This document shows, one piece after another, positions 10,385 through 23,105 of a DNA stretch of 64,000 nt. The DNA lies in assembly GCA_031761405.1 (NCBI GenBank), contig JASEVX010000013.1, positions 47,748,143-47,812,142 on the forward strand, given 5' to 3'. The stretch is from Serripes groenlandicus (lineage: Eukaryota; Mollusca; Bivalvia; Cardiida; Cardiidae). The notes below the pieces were generated by a model. The model was not told where the DNA came from, searched no databases, and worked only from the letters and a program-made list of their open reading frames with translations. The position numbers and the translations under genes were made by a program. The stretch's first letter is position 1, and every line of letters starts with the position of its first letter.

Positions 10385-10499
10385 TCTAGCTCGGCCATCG
10401 TTGTCCGAATTTATTTATCAAACCGAACGCCGAGGTTAGATAGCGTCGCAGGCTGTTAATCCAATGGTTGTCTCTACGAATCCAAGGTACGTCAACTCT

Positions 10500-10654
10500 C
10501 ATTCCGACATTCTAAACAAGTCACTGTGACCACTGTCTTTCGTCTGCCACTAATGGGATATCAGTTTATGTGGAAAAGTAGCCATTTTCTTTTAAAGTAT
10601 GATGTGTGGAGTGAATATGTGAACTGGCCGCCGTGTAATGACAGAACATTTTTG
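10500..10654 (+). mobile_element. tRNA-derived SINE S1 3' fragment, plus strand
   Basis: 'tttatgtggaaaagtagcc', 'gtgtggagtgaatatgtgaactggccgcc' and 'taatgac' match the 3' half of the S1 copies at 23330 and 43885. The 60-residue ORF here is an artefact. Confidence 0.55.
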
Positions 10655-11095
10655 AATCGACCAGATTGCTATATAAAATCGAACACCGATGGCAGGGCTA
10701 GTCTATAGATATTCCAGGTCGGCGTTCGAATTGCTATAATTTGAATACAGATGACCTAGCTTAATAAGGTCAGCGTTCAGTTTGCTAAACAAAATCAAAC
10801 ACCGATAGAAGAGCTATATATCCGGGTCGGAGTTCAATTTTCTATATTAGATCGAACGACGATGGACGAGCTCTATATTACAGGTCGGCGTTTGGTTTGC
10901 TACATAAGATCGAACGATAATGACCGAGCCATGTAAAATCGAACACCGATAGCAGAGATAGATATTATATGTCGGCGTTCAGTGCTATATAAAATCGAAC
11001 ACCGACGGCCGAGCTAAAAACGAACTCTGATAGCCGACCTAGATATTCCAGGTTGGCGTTCCGTTTCCTATATAATACCGAACACCGATGACCGA
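10655..11095. repeat. 58-60-bp tandem repeat, inverted arm
   Basis: Units carry 'tatataaaatcgaacaccga' and 'tattccaggtcggcgttc', the reverse complement of the 9925-10135 unit. About seven units are present and diverged. Together the two arms form a large inverted-repeat arrangement around the SINE insertions. Confidence 0.75.
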
Positions 11096-12150
11096 TCCAA
11101 TTTCACACATTCGATATCATACAAACTGCCATAATTTGTAACATTCAATTGTTCTTATTCCTAATAATATACAAAAATGTAGAAGACAGTAATGCAGCGG
11201 AAGCGCGTCGGTCTTTCGTACCGGAGGCTTCGCGTTAAGCTTTCGCGAAGTACGTGTTCTTCATTTCAGATTGCCCAACACGAACGCTGCAAACACTGGT
11301 TACGTCTCCGGAAAGCCGAATCTTAAAACAAAATCGAAATGTTGATTCACTTTTTCGTATGATTTTAACTAAAAATCGAACAGATAAATACTGACTTTTT
11401 CAATCATCGGAAAGATTGAACGACCAGACAGCTAACTTATGAACTATTTGAACAAGCGAGTGATAGCCCTCGTCATAACCAAGCTAGACATCACGATTCT
11501 ACAGCGTGTTTTCAAGAAGTTATCAAACAACCAAATCCAGACATTATGATTCTACAGTGTTTTTATTACGAAGTTATCACATAACCAATCGCATTTTTGG
11601 AATGACAAGTTTTCGAACAGAAAATAGCTAGATATGATTTTTCTCCCGATTGGACAGATCTGTTATTAAACAGTCACGAGTGTCCGTTTTCTGTGACGAT
11701 ACATATATACTGATGATTAATGTTTGAAACACGAGGGATTTTACCTGATATGAACCAACCTAGGACCCCGTCTGTGTTCAATTGACACTGGAATAGAAGT
11801 TTTCTACACGAGAACACAGTTTGGTTCGTGAAAGGTGAAAGGGAAGTAAGTTTGACGGGCTTGTGGCAGCCAGATAATTTAGTTCTGGTGCTTCAGTTGA
11901 ATCTGGTAGATTGAATGTGAGGTTTTTGTTCGAGTTAGATGTAAGGTGAAAGGGAAGTACGTTGGACGTGTTTGATAGCAAGACAGTTCTAGCCCTGGGT
12001 GAATTCAGCTGAATCTGGTAGATTGAACGTGAGTTTCTTGTTCGTGTAAGGTGTAAGGTGAAAGGGAAGTAAGTCGGATGAGCTTGATAGGCAGGCAGTT
12101 CTTTTCTGGATGAATTCAGTTGAAACTGGTAGACTGAAGGTAAGTTTCAT
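11096..12150. repeat. R1 family fragment with a 112-bp triplication
   Basis: The modules 'gaagacagtaatgcagcgg', 'tcaatcatcgg' and 'tgatatgaaccaacctagg' match the 3' half of R1 (compare 39560-40230). The terminal module 'gtgaaagggaagtaagt...gacgggctt' is tandemly repeated at 11836, 11949 and 12060, about 112 bp apart. The minus-strand ORFs at 11778 and 11989 are translations of this triplication, not genes. Confidence 0.65.
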
Positions 12151-13685
12151 TGGAAAATATTTATTTCTTAGAACGTTATAAAGCAAAGCATTGATCTGCA
12201 AATCTTTAATTTATCTTTTAAGAGTATGTCCCCATGACGCACCAAATGTCACCCATAAAGGGTTATTTCCATAATGACAATTGAGTATTTAGAAATATCA
12301 GAATTATTGAAGGAAAGATTAAGATTTTTTGAAATGTCATATTTGTTGTTTTTCTACCAAAAGGTATTAACGGTCACCTTCATAGCCAACAAAATATCAT
12401 TTTCCATTCCATCATAATAATTGCTTTGTTGTTATAGGTACAAGTAAGATTTATGAAAAAACATGGTTTAACTATTTCCCATATACAACAGTTGATCATT
12501 AGTAACTACGCAGAACTATGAAATTGTTTTAGAACTTATGGTATATGCGTTGGATACAATTGTAAAACAGTGTGGCAGAAGTAGAAATCGCTCGCATTCA
12601 GAGTAGTAAACACTGTTGAAGAGGAGAAATCGTTCACTATGAGCAATTGGTCGTTTTTCCGCAGCAATGTTTTCAAAAATCTGCTGCAGAGGCCTATGTA
12701 CGTTTATATCAGGGAAAAAACTAAATATTGCAAACCTGAATGACGAGGTTGTTTACAAATTTATACCTGTCTTCATTACAGTTTATTCTCCACGTCCATG
12801 CTTGTTAATGCGTGTTCGAATTACATATGCACTGACAATCCTTTCTAACATATTACTCATTTCACTACAATTGGAAAACTATACAAATGATGGTATAAAT
12901 ATTAGAAAGAGTGGAACACACTGAGGGAAGAGGGGAAATACGTCTGCTGAAGAAGATTCTTCGTGCATAAAAGGGTTAATCAAGTTTAGCTTCAAGTAGA
13001 AAATGTATTTACTTGATCAATGAGTTAACCCTTTTCCACTGTGCATGCGGGAACAATCGTCCCCTGATCGCTCCAGCGACGTTTGGTCGATCTACAGCAG
13101 ACTAGGTTTACAACCATGGTTAACAAGGAAAGATAACTTTAAGAAAAAATCAAATGTACCTTTTCCCCACAACATTTTCCGATTAAATATCTGATTTACA
13201 TTTAAGATTGCCAGCACTGCATTCAATGGATCATTAAGGTAACAAGCGGTAGTCAATCCACCAAATATCGATTAAGTGTAATTTTAAACTTGAAAATATT
13301 AAATTTGAATTTGACAAGTATATGCATTATCGATTTTAACAACCTTTTATAGATACAATCAAATGTGCAGCATATGAACTAGAAAACATCTTGACAAAAC
13401 TTTTAATCATTAATACAATCGAAAGTATGAATATTTCAATGAGTTGAACAACTGTGGAAAACAGTCGTCTGCCTCAGATACATTAAACTACGAATGTTTC
13501 TTTACGTACTGATGATTTTCGATCAGATTTTCTGTTGATATTAATCTTTGTATAAAGATATTGTGAACATTAATTAACGGCAGAATAAGGAATACATTAT
13601 TCGGACACATTCGCTCGGGAAAAGGTAGAAAAAGTGCCTTCGTGATTTGTCATATAACCAAGTTTCGCTATATACAACCAATCGA
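12151..13685. other. non-coding DNA with TTAA-MITE remnants
   Basis: MITE-derived pieces are visible: 'ttttccgcagcaatgttttcaaaaatctgctgcagagg' (12655-12692), a right end 'aaaagggttaa' near 12968 and a left end 'ttaacccttttcc' at 13024. The 85-residue ORF at 12667 starts inside such a piece and has no recognisable domain. I see nothing else. Confidence 0.45.
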
Positions 13686-13689
13686 TAAA

Positions 13690-14080
13690 GACTTGGAACG
13701 TACCATGTATACCTATGTAGACAAACCCCGTTCATATACGAAGGAACTGTGTCTAACTATATACCCAACACACAAACACTTACGAAGGTACCATGTGTAC
13801 CTATTTACACCAAACTATCAGAACTTACGAATGAAACATGGAACCTACAAATACCAACCCACGAACACTTACGACCGAAGTATGTCTACCTATTAATACC
13901 AACAAAAGAACACTATCAAACGTACCGGGTCTACCTATATGCACCAACCCACGAACACCTAAGAACGTACCATGTCTACCTTTATACATATAAATCAACT
14001 CATGAACGCTTACGAACGTAACGTGTCTTTCAATATACACCAACCAATTAACACCTACGATCGTACATGTCTACCAATTT
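13690..14080 (+). repeat. 45-bp tandem repeat, block 1
   Basis: Units of the form 'acgaacacttacgaacgtaccatgtctacctatatacaccaac' at ~45-47 bp spacing. Because 45 is a multiple of 3, long open frames arise on both strands. They are not genes. Confidence 0.85.
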
Positions 14081-14119
14081 TTTTTAGAAAAACAAAATAT
14101 AAATAATAAGAAAAACTAC

Positions 14120-14790
14120 CTTTTTTTAAGTGTTTTGTATGACCAGTCGGGGAACAAACCAGCGACCCCCCGCAGCCAAGGCGCGGACGCTCTACCATTA
14201 CACCACTGAAGAAGTCACGTGTATACTATATATAAGTCGTGTCATGCGCTTTCAGTCTGATATTTTCACCGTCACGTGATCATATATATTCAAATTGGAC
14301 ATCTTTGAATACAATACATTGCTTTGCGCAGATGCATTAGGACATAAAATCATTTCAACGATTATTAGATGGGAATCAAATGAAGCTTTATAAACGTATA
14401 CTAATGTCGTAAAGCGGACAGAGACTTTCTCCACTCTGCTTTATGTAAATCGTTACTTATGTGTAACACTGATCGTGCTACACTTCTAGTATTTGACAAA
14501 AGTTGCATTATGTTTTTTCGTGAGGCATCTCAGGTGCAGATGTTCGCCTCTTGTCTGACTGTACACAGATGCATTAGGAATATATAACCTATGGACGGAC
14601 AATGGAAGCCTTTCGTGAGACAACTCGGTGCAGATGCTCGCCTTATGTCTGGCTGACGCAGATGCATTAGGAACATATTACATATGGACGGATCGTGGTG
14701 GCTCTCGTGGGACAGCTCTGATGCAGATGCTCGCCTCTTGTCTGAAAGTTTAGCCTGGTAATGGGTAGATACGACTTTGACAAGTATATG
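14120..14790. repeat. R1 5' module with tRNA-like head and a ~110-bp triplication
   Basis: A minus-oriented tRNA-like head (14130-14215; reverse 'gtaatggtagagcgtccgcg' and 'gctggtttgttccccg' resemble A and B boxes) is followed by 'gctttcagtctgatatt.tcaccgtcacgt', shared with 16760. At 14525-14790 a segment with 'gcagatgctcgcctcttgtctg' and 'gatgcattaggaa' is repeated about three times. Confidence 0.65.
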
Positions 14791-14989
14791 CATCTCATTT
14801 AACCCTTTCCTATATACAGCACATCTCGTGTAAGCTTCGAAGCAAAACTATTGAAAAAAACAACAACACTACAAATTAAATTTTTCCGCAATGTTGGTTT
14901 TAATGTCAGATTGTCTGTTGATATAAATCGGACAAATTGACCTTACCAAGACCGTTGTTCAATGGAACAGTGAAAATAAAGGGTCATAT

Positions 14990-15290
14990 CAACAAGTCTC
15001 CCTATAAACACCTGTCTACGAACACTTACACACGTACTGTGTCTTTCTATATACACCAGTCTTCGAACACTTACAAACGTACTATGTCTTTCTATATACA
15101 TCCATCTACGAACACTTACAAACGTACTGTGTCTAGCTACATACACCAATATACGAACACTTACACATGTACTGTGTATATCTATATACACCAATCTACA
15201 AACACTTACGAACGTACTGTGTCTATCTATATACACCAACCCACGAACACTTTCAAATATACCGTGTTTACCTATAAACTTAAATATGGC
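14990..15290 (+). repeat. 45-bp tandem repeat, block 2
   Basis: Six or seven units with 'cgaacacttac..acgtac.gtgtct' at exactly 45-bp (15-codon) spacing. Open frames of ~120 codons exist on both strands, with the periodic peptide YIHQSTNTYERTVSI on plus. The both-strand openness points to a satellite rather than a gene. Confidence 0.85.
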
Positions 15291-15615
15291 TGAAAACGGC
15301 ATTAAATTCATACCAATTGTTTGTAGACAAGCTGTAATTAGTTCAACAGGTGATAAAGGAATGTATTACCAAAGTACAACGAGTTTCGAACTTATGGGTG
15401 CTTAAACTAATTATATAGTTTCAAAGAATTAGAAAACATAACAGATGACTCTATTTAAAAAAACTTGTCATCAAGTAAGTATCCGCGTTATAACTCTTAG
15501 TTTGCATATTTTTCATTGCAGGACAAATTTATCTAACAGCTCACATAGTGATTAGTTTCACTAAATTATAGCAATCCTTTCAAAACTTATAGTTTTGTTG
15601 TGATTTTGATATATT
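15291..15615. other. unassigned DNA between satellite blocks
   Basis: AT-rich spacer. No repeat monomer, coding potential or known element is recognised. Confidence 0.4.
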
Positions 15616-15619
15616 AACC

Positions 15620-16255
15620 GTATCTAATGTATACACCAACCCACACAGACTTAAGAAGGTACCATCTCTACCTATTCACACTAACTCACGAACACTTAAG
15701 AACGAACCATGTCTACCTATATACACCAACCAACGAACACTTACGAACGTACCATGTCTACCTATATACACCAACCACGAACACTTAAGACGGTACCATG
15801 TCTTGCTATTTACACCAACCCGCAAGACCTGACGCACGTACTATTAGTACCTATAAATACCAAACAAAGAACACTTACGAACCTAGCATGTCTACCAATA
15901 TGCTCCAACCAACCAACACTTACAAACGTACCCTGTCTGCCTTGTTACACAAACCGACGATCACTTACGAACGAACAGTGCTTATCGATATACACCAGTC
16001 GAACATCCCTTGCACACGTACATTATCATCCTTTGTACATACACCAACGAGTACTTACAAACGTACCGTGTCTACCTAATTTCAACAGACAATAACTTAA
16101 TAATGTACCATGTTTAAATATACACCAACCACAGAGCACTTACAAACGTTCATGTCTACCTATATACATCAACCCATAAACAATTACGAACGTGCAGTGT
16201 CAACTATATACACCAACTCACAACAATTTGCGATCGTAAATATCTACCTATTTGC
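15620..16255 (+). repeat. 45-bp tandem repeat, block 3
   Basis: About 13 units of the 'ctacctatatacaccaaccaacgaacacttacgaacgtac' type. A clean 45-bp step is visible between 15713 and 15758. More diverged units lie toward the right end. Confidence 0.85.
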
Positions 16256-16629
16256 TATTGTAAACACAAAATATAACCAATAACAAAACCCTACTCAGAA
16301 TTCAGAAGACGGAAGTAGCCCGAAAAATGTATTTAAAAGTATATACGCTGAATGAATATAAGGTTACAGTCATTTTGTATTTTTCTCTTCTTAACAGAAT
16401 AAAAGATAAATTGCAAGCTACAAAACATCAGATTTATTTTTTAGAATGTCTTTAGGTTATTTAAAAAAACAAGGAGAGTGCTTCCTAAATAAACTAAATC
16501 CTTTCTGCTCAATCTTATTTATAATTGATATGAATTGTAATAAGATATATATGTAAATTTGAATATAAAACAAAATATAGGTTAAACCAATCCTGATTGA
16601 TCGATTGGTAGAGAAATACATAAGTAACA

Positions 16630-17350
16630 TTTTTAAAGTGTTCTGTATGACCAAGCCAGGGAACAAGCCAGCAACCTCTCGCAGCCAAGGCGGACGCTCT
16701 ACCATAACACCACAGAGTGGATCACTCAAATATTAGATATGAGTAGCGTCTGACGCTTTCAGTCTGATATTTACACCGTCACGTTATCATATATATTTAG
16801 ATTTGCATTAAACTAAAATGGCTACATTTGGAGATAGTTACCAAAAAGGACATCTTGGAATAAAATACATCGCTTTTCGCAGATTACATCAAGCCATAAG
16901 CGTGTTGGATGCGACACGTACATAAGCCGCGTCAGTCAAAAGGGCGGACTTTTCGCTTCCACCTATTGGTATCAATCAAATGATTATTAGAGATAATAAA
17001 TGGAGCTATATAAACATATACTTATGTCATACAGCGGACAGGACTGTTCACCACTGTGCTTTACTTAGAACGTTCTTGATGTGTCAAACTAATGGGGTAC
17101 GCTTCAACTTATTTCTAAAAATGCATCTACGACTAAATGATAATAAATGGACATTGGAAGGCTCTCGTGAGATAGCTCGGATGTAAATGTTCTCCTCAGT
17201 CTTGACGCACCTTGGACCAAAACTCGCTGGACGCGACTCGTATGTCAGGAAAAAAAAGGGGGGGGGGGGGGGCCTTGTTGCATGACCCTATTGGTATCGA
17301 TCAAATGATTATCATAGTAAATCGAAACTAGCTTTTCGGTCATTCTTATA
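16630..17350. repeat. R1 5' module with tRNA-like head, copy at 16.6 kb
   Basis: The tRNA-like head on minus (16635-16705, 'gaccaagccagggaacaagccagcaacc...gcggacgctctacca') leads into 'ctgatatttacaccgtcacg', 'gcgacacgtacataagccgcgtcag', 'acagcggacaggactgttcaccac' and 'ttggtatcgatcaaatgatta'. The order matches the copies at 14.1 and 19.5 kb. A run of 15 G (17258-17272) follows an A-run inside it. Confidence 0.65.
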
Positions 17351-17518
17351 TGAAATCCAGAAAATAGATTTTATAGTCAAAGTTTTAAAACTGTTCAAAA
17401 GTTGTCTTGAAATATAACATGTATCATCATAATTCTGGGATCAAATTAGGGTGATCATTTCATTTTTCAGTACCATAAACATCTAAAAATTGATCGTGTA
17501 TGCTTCATTTTTACTAGG

Positions 17519-17718
17519 TAGACATACCCAGTAAGCCAAGTTGTGTACATTTGCATGACTATCAATTGAAAGTCTTTTAACATTTTCTGCCAAAACGTTT
17601 TGAACTACTTATGTACCTATAAATAGACATACCCAGTAAGCCAAGTTGTGTACATTTGCATGACTATCAATTGAAAGTCTTTTAACATTTTCTGCCAAAA
17701 CGTTTTGAACTACTTATG
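17519..17718 (+). repeat. 95-bp perfect direct duplication
   Basis: The segment 17519-17613 ('tagacatacccagtaagcc...gaactacttatg') is repeated without visible change at 17624-17718. A 10-bp spacer 'tacctataaa' separates the two. Identity implies a very recent event. There is no coding content. Confidence 0.9.
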
Positions 17719-18207
17719 ACTTACTTTGATTTCACTATTAGCACAATTTGCAGAACTTTCAACAATTCAAAATCTTGATCTCCATATTGAGTTCAGCACC
17801 TTAAACTTGTAATGGCATGAATACGTGCATTTTGAAAGGGTTTCACTCTGCGTAGCCATGTCAACAACAGTTATGAATGGATCATATTTATTTTAGCTAG
17901 ACTTTTTCAGTATTATTCAAGTAAAGTTTAAATGAAAGTGATACAGTAGAATAGAGGAAATGATTTAAGGAAGTGTTGGGTGGCGATGGACTAGCGATTG
18001 ACTGATGGGTAGTGGTGATATAACTTCACATTTTGTTTAAACCTCACATAATGCTCCATCATCTTGTGAGCGAGCAAATAATCATGAAAGCAATATTTTT
18101 CAATCCATCAATATGGCTTGAAAACCTTTTTTGTGGAAAGAACATTCCTAGCAAACTTCTTGGAATCAGAAAAGTAGATACAACGGAGAAAGAGTTAAAA
18201 CAATTGT

Positions 18208-19292
18208 CATATTACCCCGTCTCGTGTCATTATGTGACTGTGCTTTAAACCAATCTAGATGCATTATATTACCCCGTCTCGTGCCATTATGTGACTGTGC
18301 TTTAAACCAATCTAGCTGCATTATATTACCCCGTCTCGTGCCATTATGTGACTGTGTTTTAAACAAATCTAGTTGCATGATATTACTCCGTCTCGTGCCA
18401 TTATGTGACTGTGATTTAAACCAATCTAGCTGTATTATATTACCCCTTCTCGTGCCATTATGTGACTGTGCTTTAAACCAATCTATCTGCATTATATTAC
18501 CTCGTCTCGTGCCATTATAAGACTGTGTTTTAAATCAATCTAGCTGCATTATATTACCCCGTCTCGTGCCATTATGTGACTGTGCTTTAAACCAATCTAG
18601 CTGCGTTATATTACCCCGTCTCGTGCCAGTATGTGACTGTGCTTTAAACCAATCTAGCTGCATTATATTACCCCGTCTCGTGCCATTATGTGAATGTGTT
18701 TTAAACAAATCTAGTTGCATTATATTACTCCGTCTCGTGCCATTATGTGACTGTGATTTAAACTAATTTAGCTGTATTATATTACCCCTTCTCGTGCCAT
18801 TATGTGACTGTGCTTTAAACCAATCAATCTGCATTATATTACTCCGTTTCGTGCCATTATTAGACTGTGTTTTAAATCAATCTAGCTGCATTATATTACC
18901 CCGTCTCGTGCCATTATGTGACTGTGCTTTAAACCAATCTAGCTGCGTTATATTACCCCGTCTCGTGCCAGTATGTGACCGTGCTTTAAACCAATCTAGC
19001 TGCATTATATTACCCCGTATCGTGCCATTATCTGACCGTGTTTTAAACCAATCCAGCTGCATTATATTACCCCGTCTCGTGCCATTATGTGACTGTGTTT
19101 TAAACCAATCTAGCTGCATTATATTACCCCGTCTCGTGCCATTATGTGACTGTGCTTTAAACCAATCTAGCTGCATTATATTGCTCCGTCTCGTGCCATT
19201 ATGTGACTGTGCTTTAAACCAATCTACCTGCATTATATTACCCCGTCTCGTGCCTTTATGTGACTGTGTTTTAAACCAATCTAGCTGCATGT
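18208..19292 (+). repeat. 57-bp satellite with 342-bp higher-order structure
   Basis: About 19 monomers of 57 bp ('ccccgtctcgtgccattatgtgactgtgctttaaaccaatctagctgcattatatta'-like). Diagnostic variants recur at 342 bp, which is six monomers: a 'gtgatttaaac' unit at 18411/18753, 'tttaaatcaatctag' at 18529/18871 and 'ctgcgttatattacc' at 18600/18942. As 57 is divisible by 3, ORFs of 98-170 codons run on both strands. These are artefacts. Confidence 0.92.
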
Positions 19293-19489
19293 GTACAGTA
19301 ATGTAATTTGTGTTGTCATTGTGTCCCTATTTGATGCACCTGGTAGCTATATGCTTCAAACAGTCAATACCGCTTTTGTGGAGGGTTTTCCAATAGAACA
19401 AATTTAACTTGGAATCAACAAGCAGATCTTATATATTTGAATTGGGCTACACCTCTAGATTGTTACCCAAAACAGACATATTAGAATCA

Positions 19490-20690
19490 TATACATCACT
19501 TTACGCAAAAACATTAGGACTTTAGATATCAAACCGCTAGACGCGACTCGTATATAAGGCGCATTAATCAGAACGGGTGACCTTTCGTATCCCCGTATTA
19601 GAATCAATCAATCGATTATTAGAGAAAAAAAAAATGACTTTACATAAATATTAGTATGTATTACAGCGGATAGGGACGTTCACCACTCTGATTTGAGTAA
19701 CACCTTCATGATTTGTAAAACTGATGGGGCTACACTTCTAGTTATTGTCGAAAGTTGCATTTAGGACTGCATTACGTATTGACGAATAGTGAAGGCTCCG
19801 GTGAAAATGCTCGCTTCAGTTTTGGCTGTACGCATTAGGACCCCCATATGGTCAGACTCGACTCGTATGTCAGCCAAATACGGACTTTTTAAATCCCCCT
19901 ATTGGTACCGATCAAACGGTTATTTTAGTGAATCAAATATAACTTGTCAGTCAAACTTGAATACATTTCTAATTTAATGTCCCTTAGCTAATTGGCACAG
20001 TGATTTTTGCGCGAGGTCAGCGTTTATTAACAGTTTTCCGACGAGGTCTGTTTTAATCAAAAGTTTATACTGTCTTATATGAAGTCGGTATTCATTTGTT
20101 AATACGCTCGGCGATTCCCGGACAAGGCCGGCATTTATTTAGAGTGTGAAAAGCAGGAGATCTGCTTCCAAAACACTCGGGAAATGGTATTGAAACAATG
20201 ATCTCAACACGAAGGGCGCGCGCGAGTATTGATTATTTCTTCAGGCATCAGACATCGAGCGAGATTTATAATCGTTGTACTATATTTATAATCTATGATT
20301 AAATACGTGACCAAAATTCCCTATCACTCATAATTACAATCAGAAAACGATAAGATTAGTACTGACTTTTGTTCATCATCCGAAACAAGAAACCGCTGAG
20401 CCGGGGTTTGAACTAACGATCCTTGGATGGAAAGCTTACGTCGTATCGACTGAACTATCGCTGATCCACAGCGTATCTGCAAAAGCTAATACAAAATTAG
20501 AATGACCTGGTTTTGAACAGAAAAGAGTCTGATATGATTTCGTACCGGCGCAAAACATCTGTCTCTTTCATGGTCGAACAAAACACGATTGTCCGTTCAA
20601 TATGACGTGAAACGTTTAATATTGTTTTCTGTTGAAAATACGAGTGACCTTATTTGAAACTGCCAATCTAAAACAATTGTTCAGCTGACC
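19490..20690. repeat. dispersed repeat family R1, long copy at 19.5-20.7 kb
   Basis: It contains in order 'gacgcgactcgtatataagg', 'acagcggatagggacgttcaccac', 'attggtaccgatcaaacgg', 'gcgcgaggtcagcgttta', 'ctcggcgattcccgg', a minus tRNA-like block (20390-20460, 'gccggggtttgaactaacgatccttgg') and 'gaaaatacgagtgacc'. The order is the same in the copies at 7.3 and 38.9 kb. It is non-coding. Confidence 0.7.
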
Positions 20691-20749
20691 ATGTAACACT
20701 AAAACAGAAACATGTTACGCCGATCTAAAATAATTGTTCAGCTTTATGA

Positions 20750-20955
20750 AGGTGGTTCCTGGGTAAGGTGCCAGTACTGCTGGTCCACTTTTCCTGACAC
20801 CAGTCGTTACGCTCATCCACAACCCTGAGGACCAAAGAGGGAAAGCCATACTTACCATTTTCTAAACAGTTTGGTAAGACCTGGCCGAAGATCTAACACG
20901 CTACCACTCGCACCGAGGTATACGCTCTTCAATTAAACAAATCAGGCCGTATAAC
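20750..20955 (-). mobile_element. tRNA-derived SINE (family S2), minus strand
   Basis: Matches 38615-38810 in order: 'ctgggtaaggtgccagtactgctggtcc', 'aaccctgagg', 'taccattttctaaacagttt' and 'gacctggccgaagatctaac' (degenerate reverse B box). The tRNA-like head lies at the right end, so the element reads on minus. Confidence 0.55.
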
Positions 20956-21507
20956 ATACCAAAGTATAAATGAATTATATAACAGAGTAATAAGAGACAA
21001 AATAAAATAGAGGGAAAGAGTTAAACAGATCAGGTATCATTATATTGTTCAATCCGATATCCTTCAAATAGGGCTTTGTTACCAAAATTAATTGTTAAGA
21101 TACACATTAACATTATTGTATTCAATTGCTCCGTTATCTTTATATCAAGAATTTAAAAAATGTCAGAACATAAACAAAGTTAATTCCTTCATTTTATTGT
21201 ATTAGTCAAAAACAATATTATTACTATACTAAGACAAGTAATTGGGACGAGACATTTAATAAAGTCTCACGATAGTCACGGTGTTTTTAAACATGCAGTT
21301 GTATCATCCCCATTAATTATTATTTATCATTATTATTATCAGTATCCATAAACATAATCATTATTAGTTTTAATAACATGAGAAGAGAGCTTTGTCATTA
21401 ATTTATTATGTGATTGCTTAAAAGAATTGAAATAATTTTTAGTGAAGGGGACACAATGTCTCAAATCGATTTACTGTAACATAATGTTAAATTATTTGTA
21501 TATATTT

Positions 21508-21695
21508 TAAACCTTTCCCATATGAAACAAATCTGTTGACAGCATCTAGGCAAAACTATAGTCACATCACTATGAAGGAAGTATGACTATTGAAAACAGT
21601 TGAAAATATTAAATACTGGCCAAAGGTTTGACGTCTAAAAGTCGTCTGCTTCAGAGGTGTCAAAACACGTCTGCTCATGGAAAATGGTTAAACGA
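21508..21695. mobile_element. TTAA MITE relative, degenerate
   Basis: Left 'ttaaacctttcccatatgaaacaaatctg' and right 'ctgctcatggaaaatggttaaa' are inverted, with family internals 'aaagtcgtctgcttcagaggtgtcaaaa' preceding the right end. Compare the intact copy at 60091-60293. Confidence 0.6.
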
Positions 21696-21894
21696 ATTGG
21701 TTACCGTCTGCACTGTTGGTTTCAAGATAAAATAGTCTGTTGTTATTACTCAACAAAGTTGACCTGACAATGACATTTGTACCATAATACAATTTAGTGA
21801 AAATGAATTAAACACGGACTCATGAATAAATCATTCCGACCACTGCACTCGAAAAAAGGTAGAACAAGTATATTTTTTAAGGATCATATAACCC

Positions 21895-23105
21895 AGCATC
21901 ATTATCTGCACGAACCCACGAACAAACACGAACGAACCATGTCCGACTACGTACATCCAACCATGAACAACTAAAAACGAACAGTATATACATATCAACA
22001 TAAACCCACGAACACTTACAAACACTTATCTATATACACCACACGAAGAACAATTACGAACGTACAGTATCTACATATAAACATATACCCACGAACACTT
22101 AAAAAACACTTACCTATATACACCAAACAATTACGAACGTACAGCATAAAAGTAAACACATCAGCACATGAGCACTTACAGACACTTATCTATATACACC
22201 AGCTCACGAACAAAAACGAACGGACCAGGTCCGACAATATACATCAAACCGAGAACAATCACGAGCGTACAGTATTTACGTATTAACATCAAACCACGAA
22301 TACTTACAAACACTTATCTATATACACCAACCCTCGAACAATGACTTAAACCCACTTAAACTTACAAGCATTTCTACATATAAACACCAACACACTTACA
22401 CTTACAAACGAATCGTTTCTACCTATAAACACCAACCAACAAACACGTACGAACGTAGCAGGTCAACCCATATAAACAACTTACAAAATTTTAAGAATGT
22501 ACCTTGTCTAAATACATGTATATATACAAACTCACGACCACGTACGAACGTCTCATGTCTACCTATCCATACCAACCAACGACCAGTTACGAACGTACCA
22601 TGTCTACCTATATACACTAATACTTACAAACGTACCACATCTATTTAGCTACACCAATCCATGAACACTAACACACGTTGACATGTGTACCGATATACAC
22701 CTACCCACGAACACTTACAAACGTACCACATCTAATTAACCCACGAATACTTAAAAACGTACTATGTCTGCCGATATAGACCATCCCACAAACACTTGCA
22801 AACATACATATATACCTATATATTCTAACCAACAAAAACTTACGAGCGTACCTATATACTTATAGATTACCCCCACGAATCCTTACAAACGTACAGTGTC
22901 TACACATATACGATTACTTTAACCAACCCCCGAACACAAACAAAGGTACTATGTCTACCATAGACTAACCCACTTACACTTACTTACGTACCATGTCTAC
23001 CTATAAACACCAATAATCACCACCTATGAACACTTAAACTGATACCGTGTTTACCTGTAGACGCCAACCAACGAATAATTACGCACGTAACGTAACTACC
23101 TAAAA
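21895..23105 (+). repeat. 45-48-bp tandem repeat, block 4 (largest)
   Basis: About 25 diverged units with 'cacgaacacttacaaac' and 'tctatatacacc' landmarks, the same family as 13690-16255. Divergence and indels are greater here than in block 2. The short minus-strand ORFs at 21831 and 22423 are satellite translations. Confidence 0.85.

Noticed and set aside
14937..15311. ~120-codon ORFs on both strands with a 15-residue repeat
   Set aside because: Translation of the 45-bp satellite; the opposite strand is equally open.
18224..19306. Cys-rich periodic ORFs on both strands
   Set aside because: They arise from a 57-bp satellite whose period is a multiple of three. Both strands are open, and there is no start or splice context.
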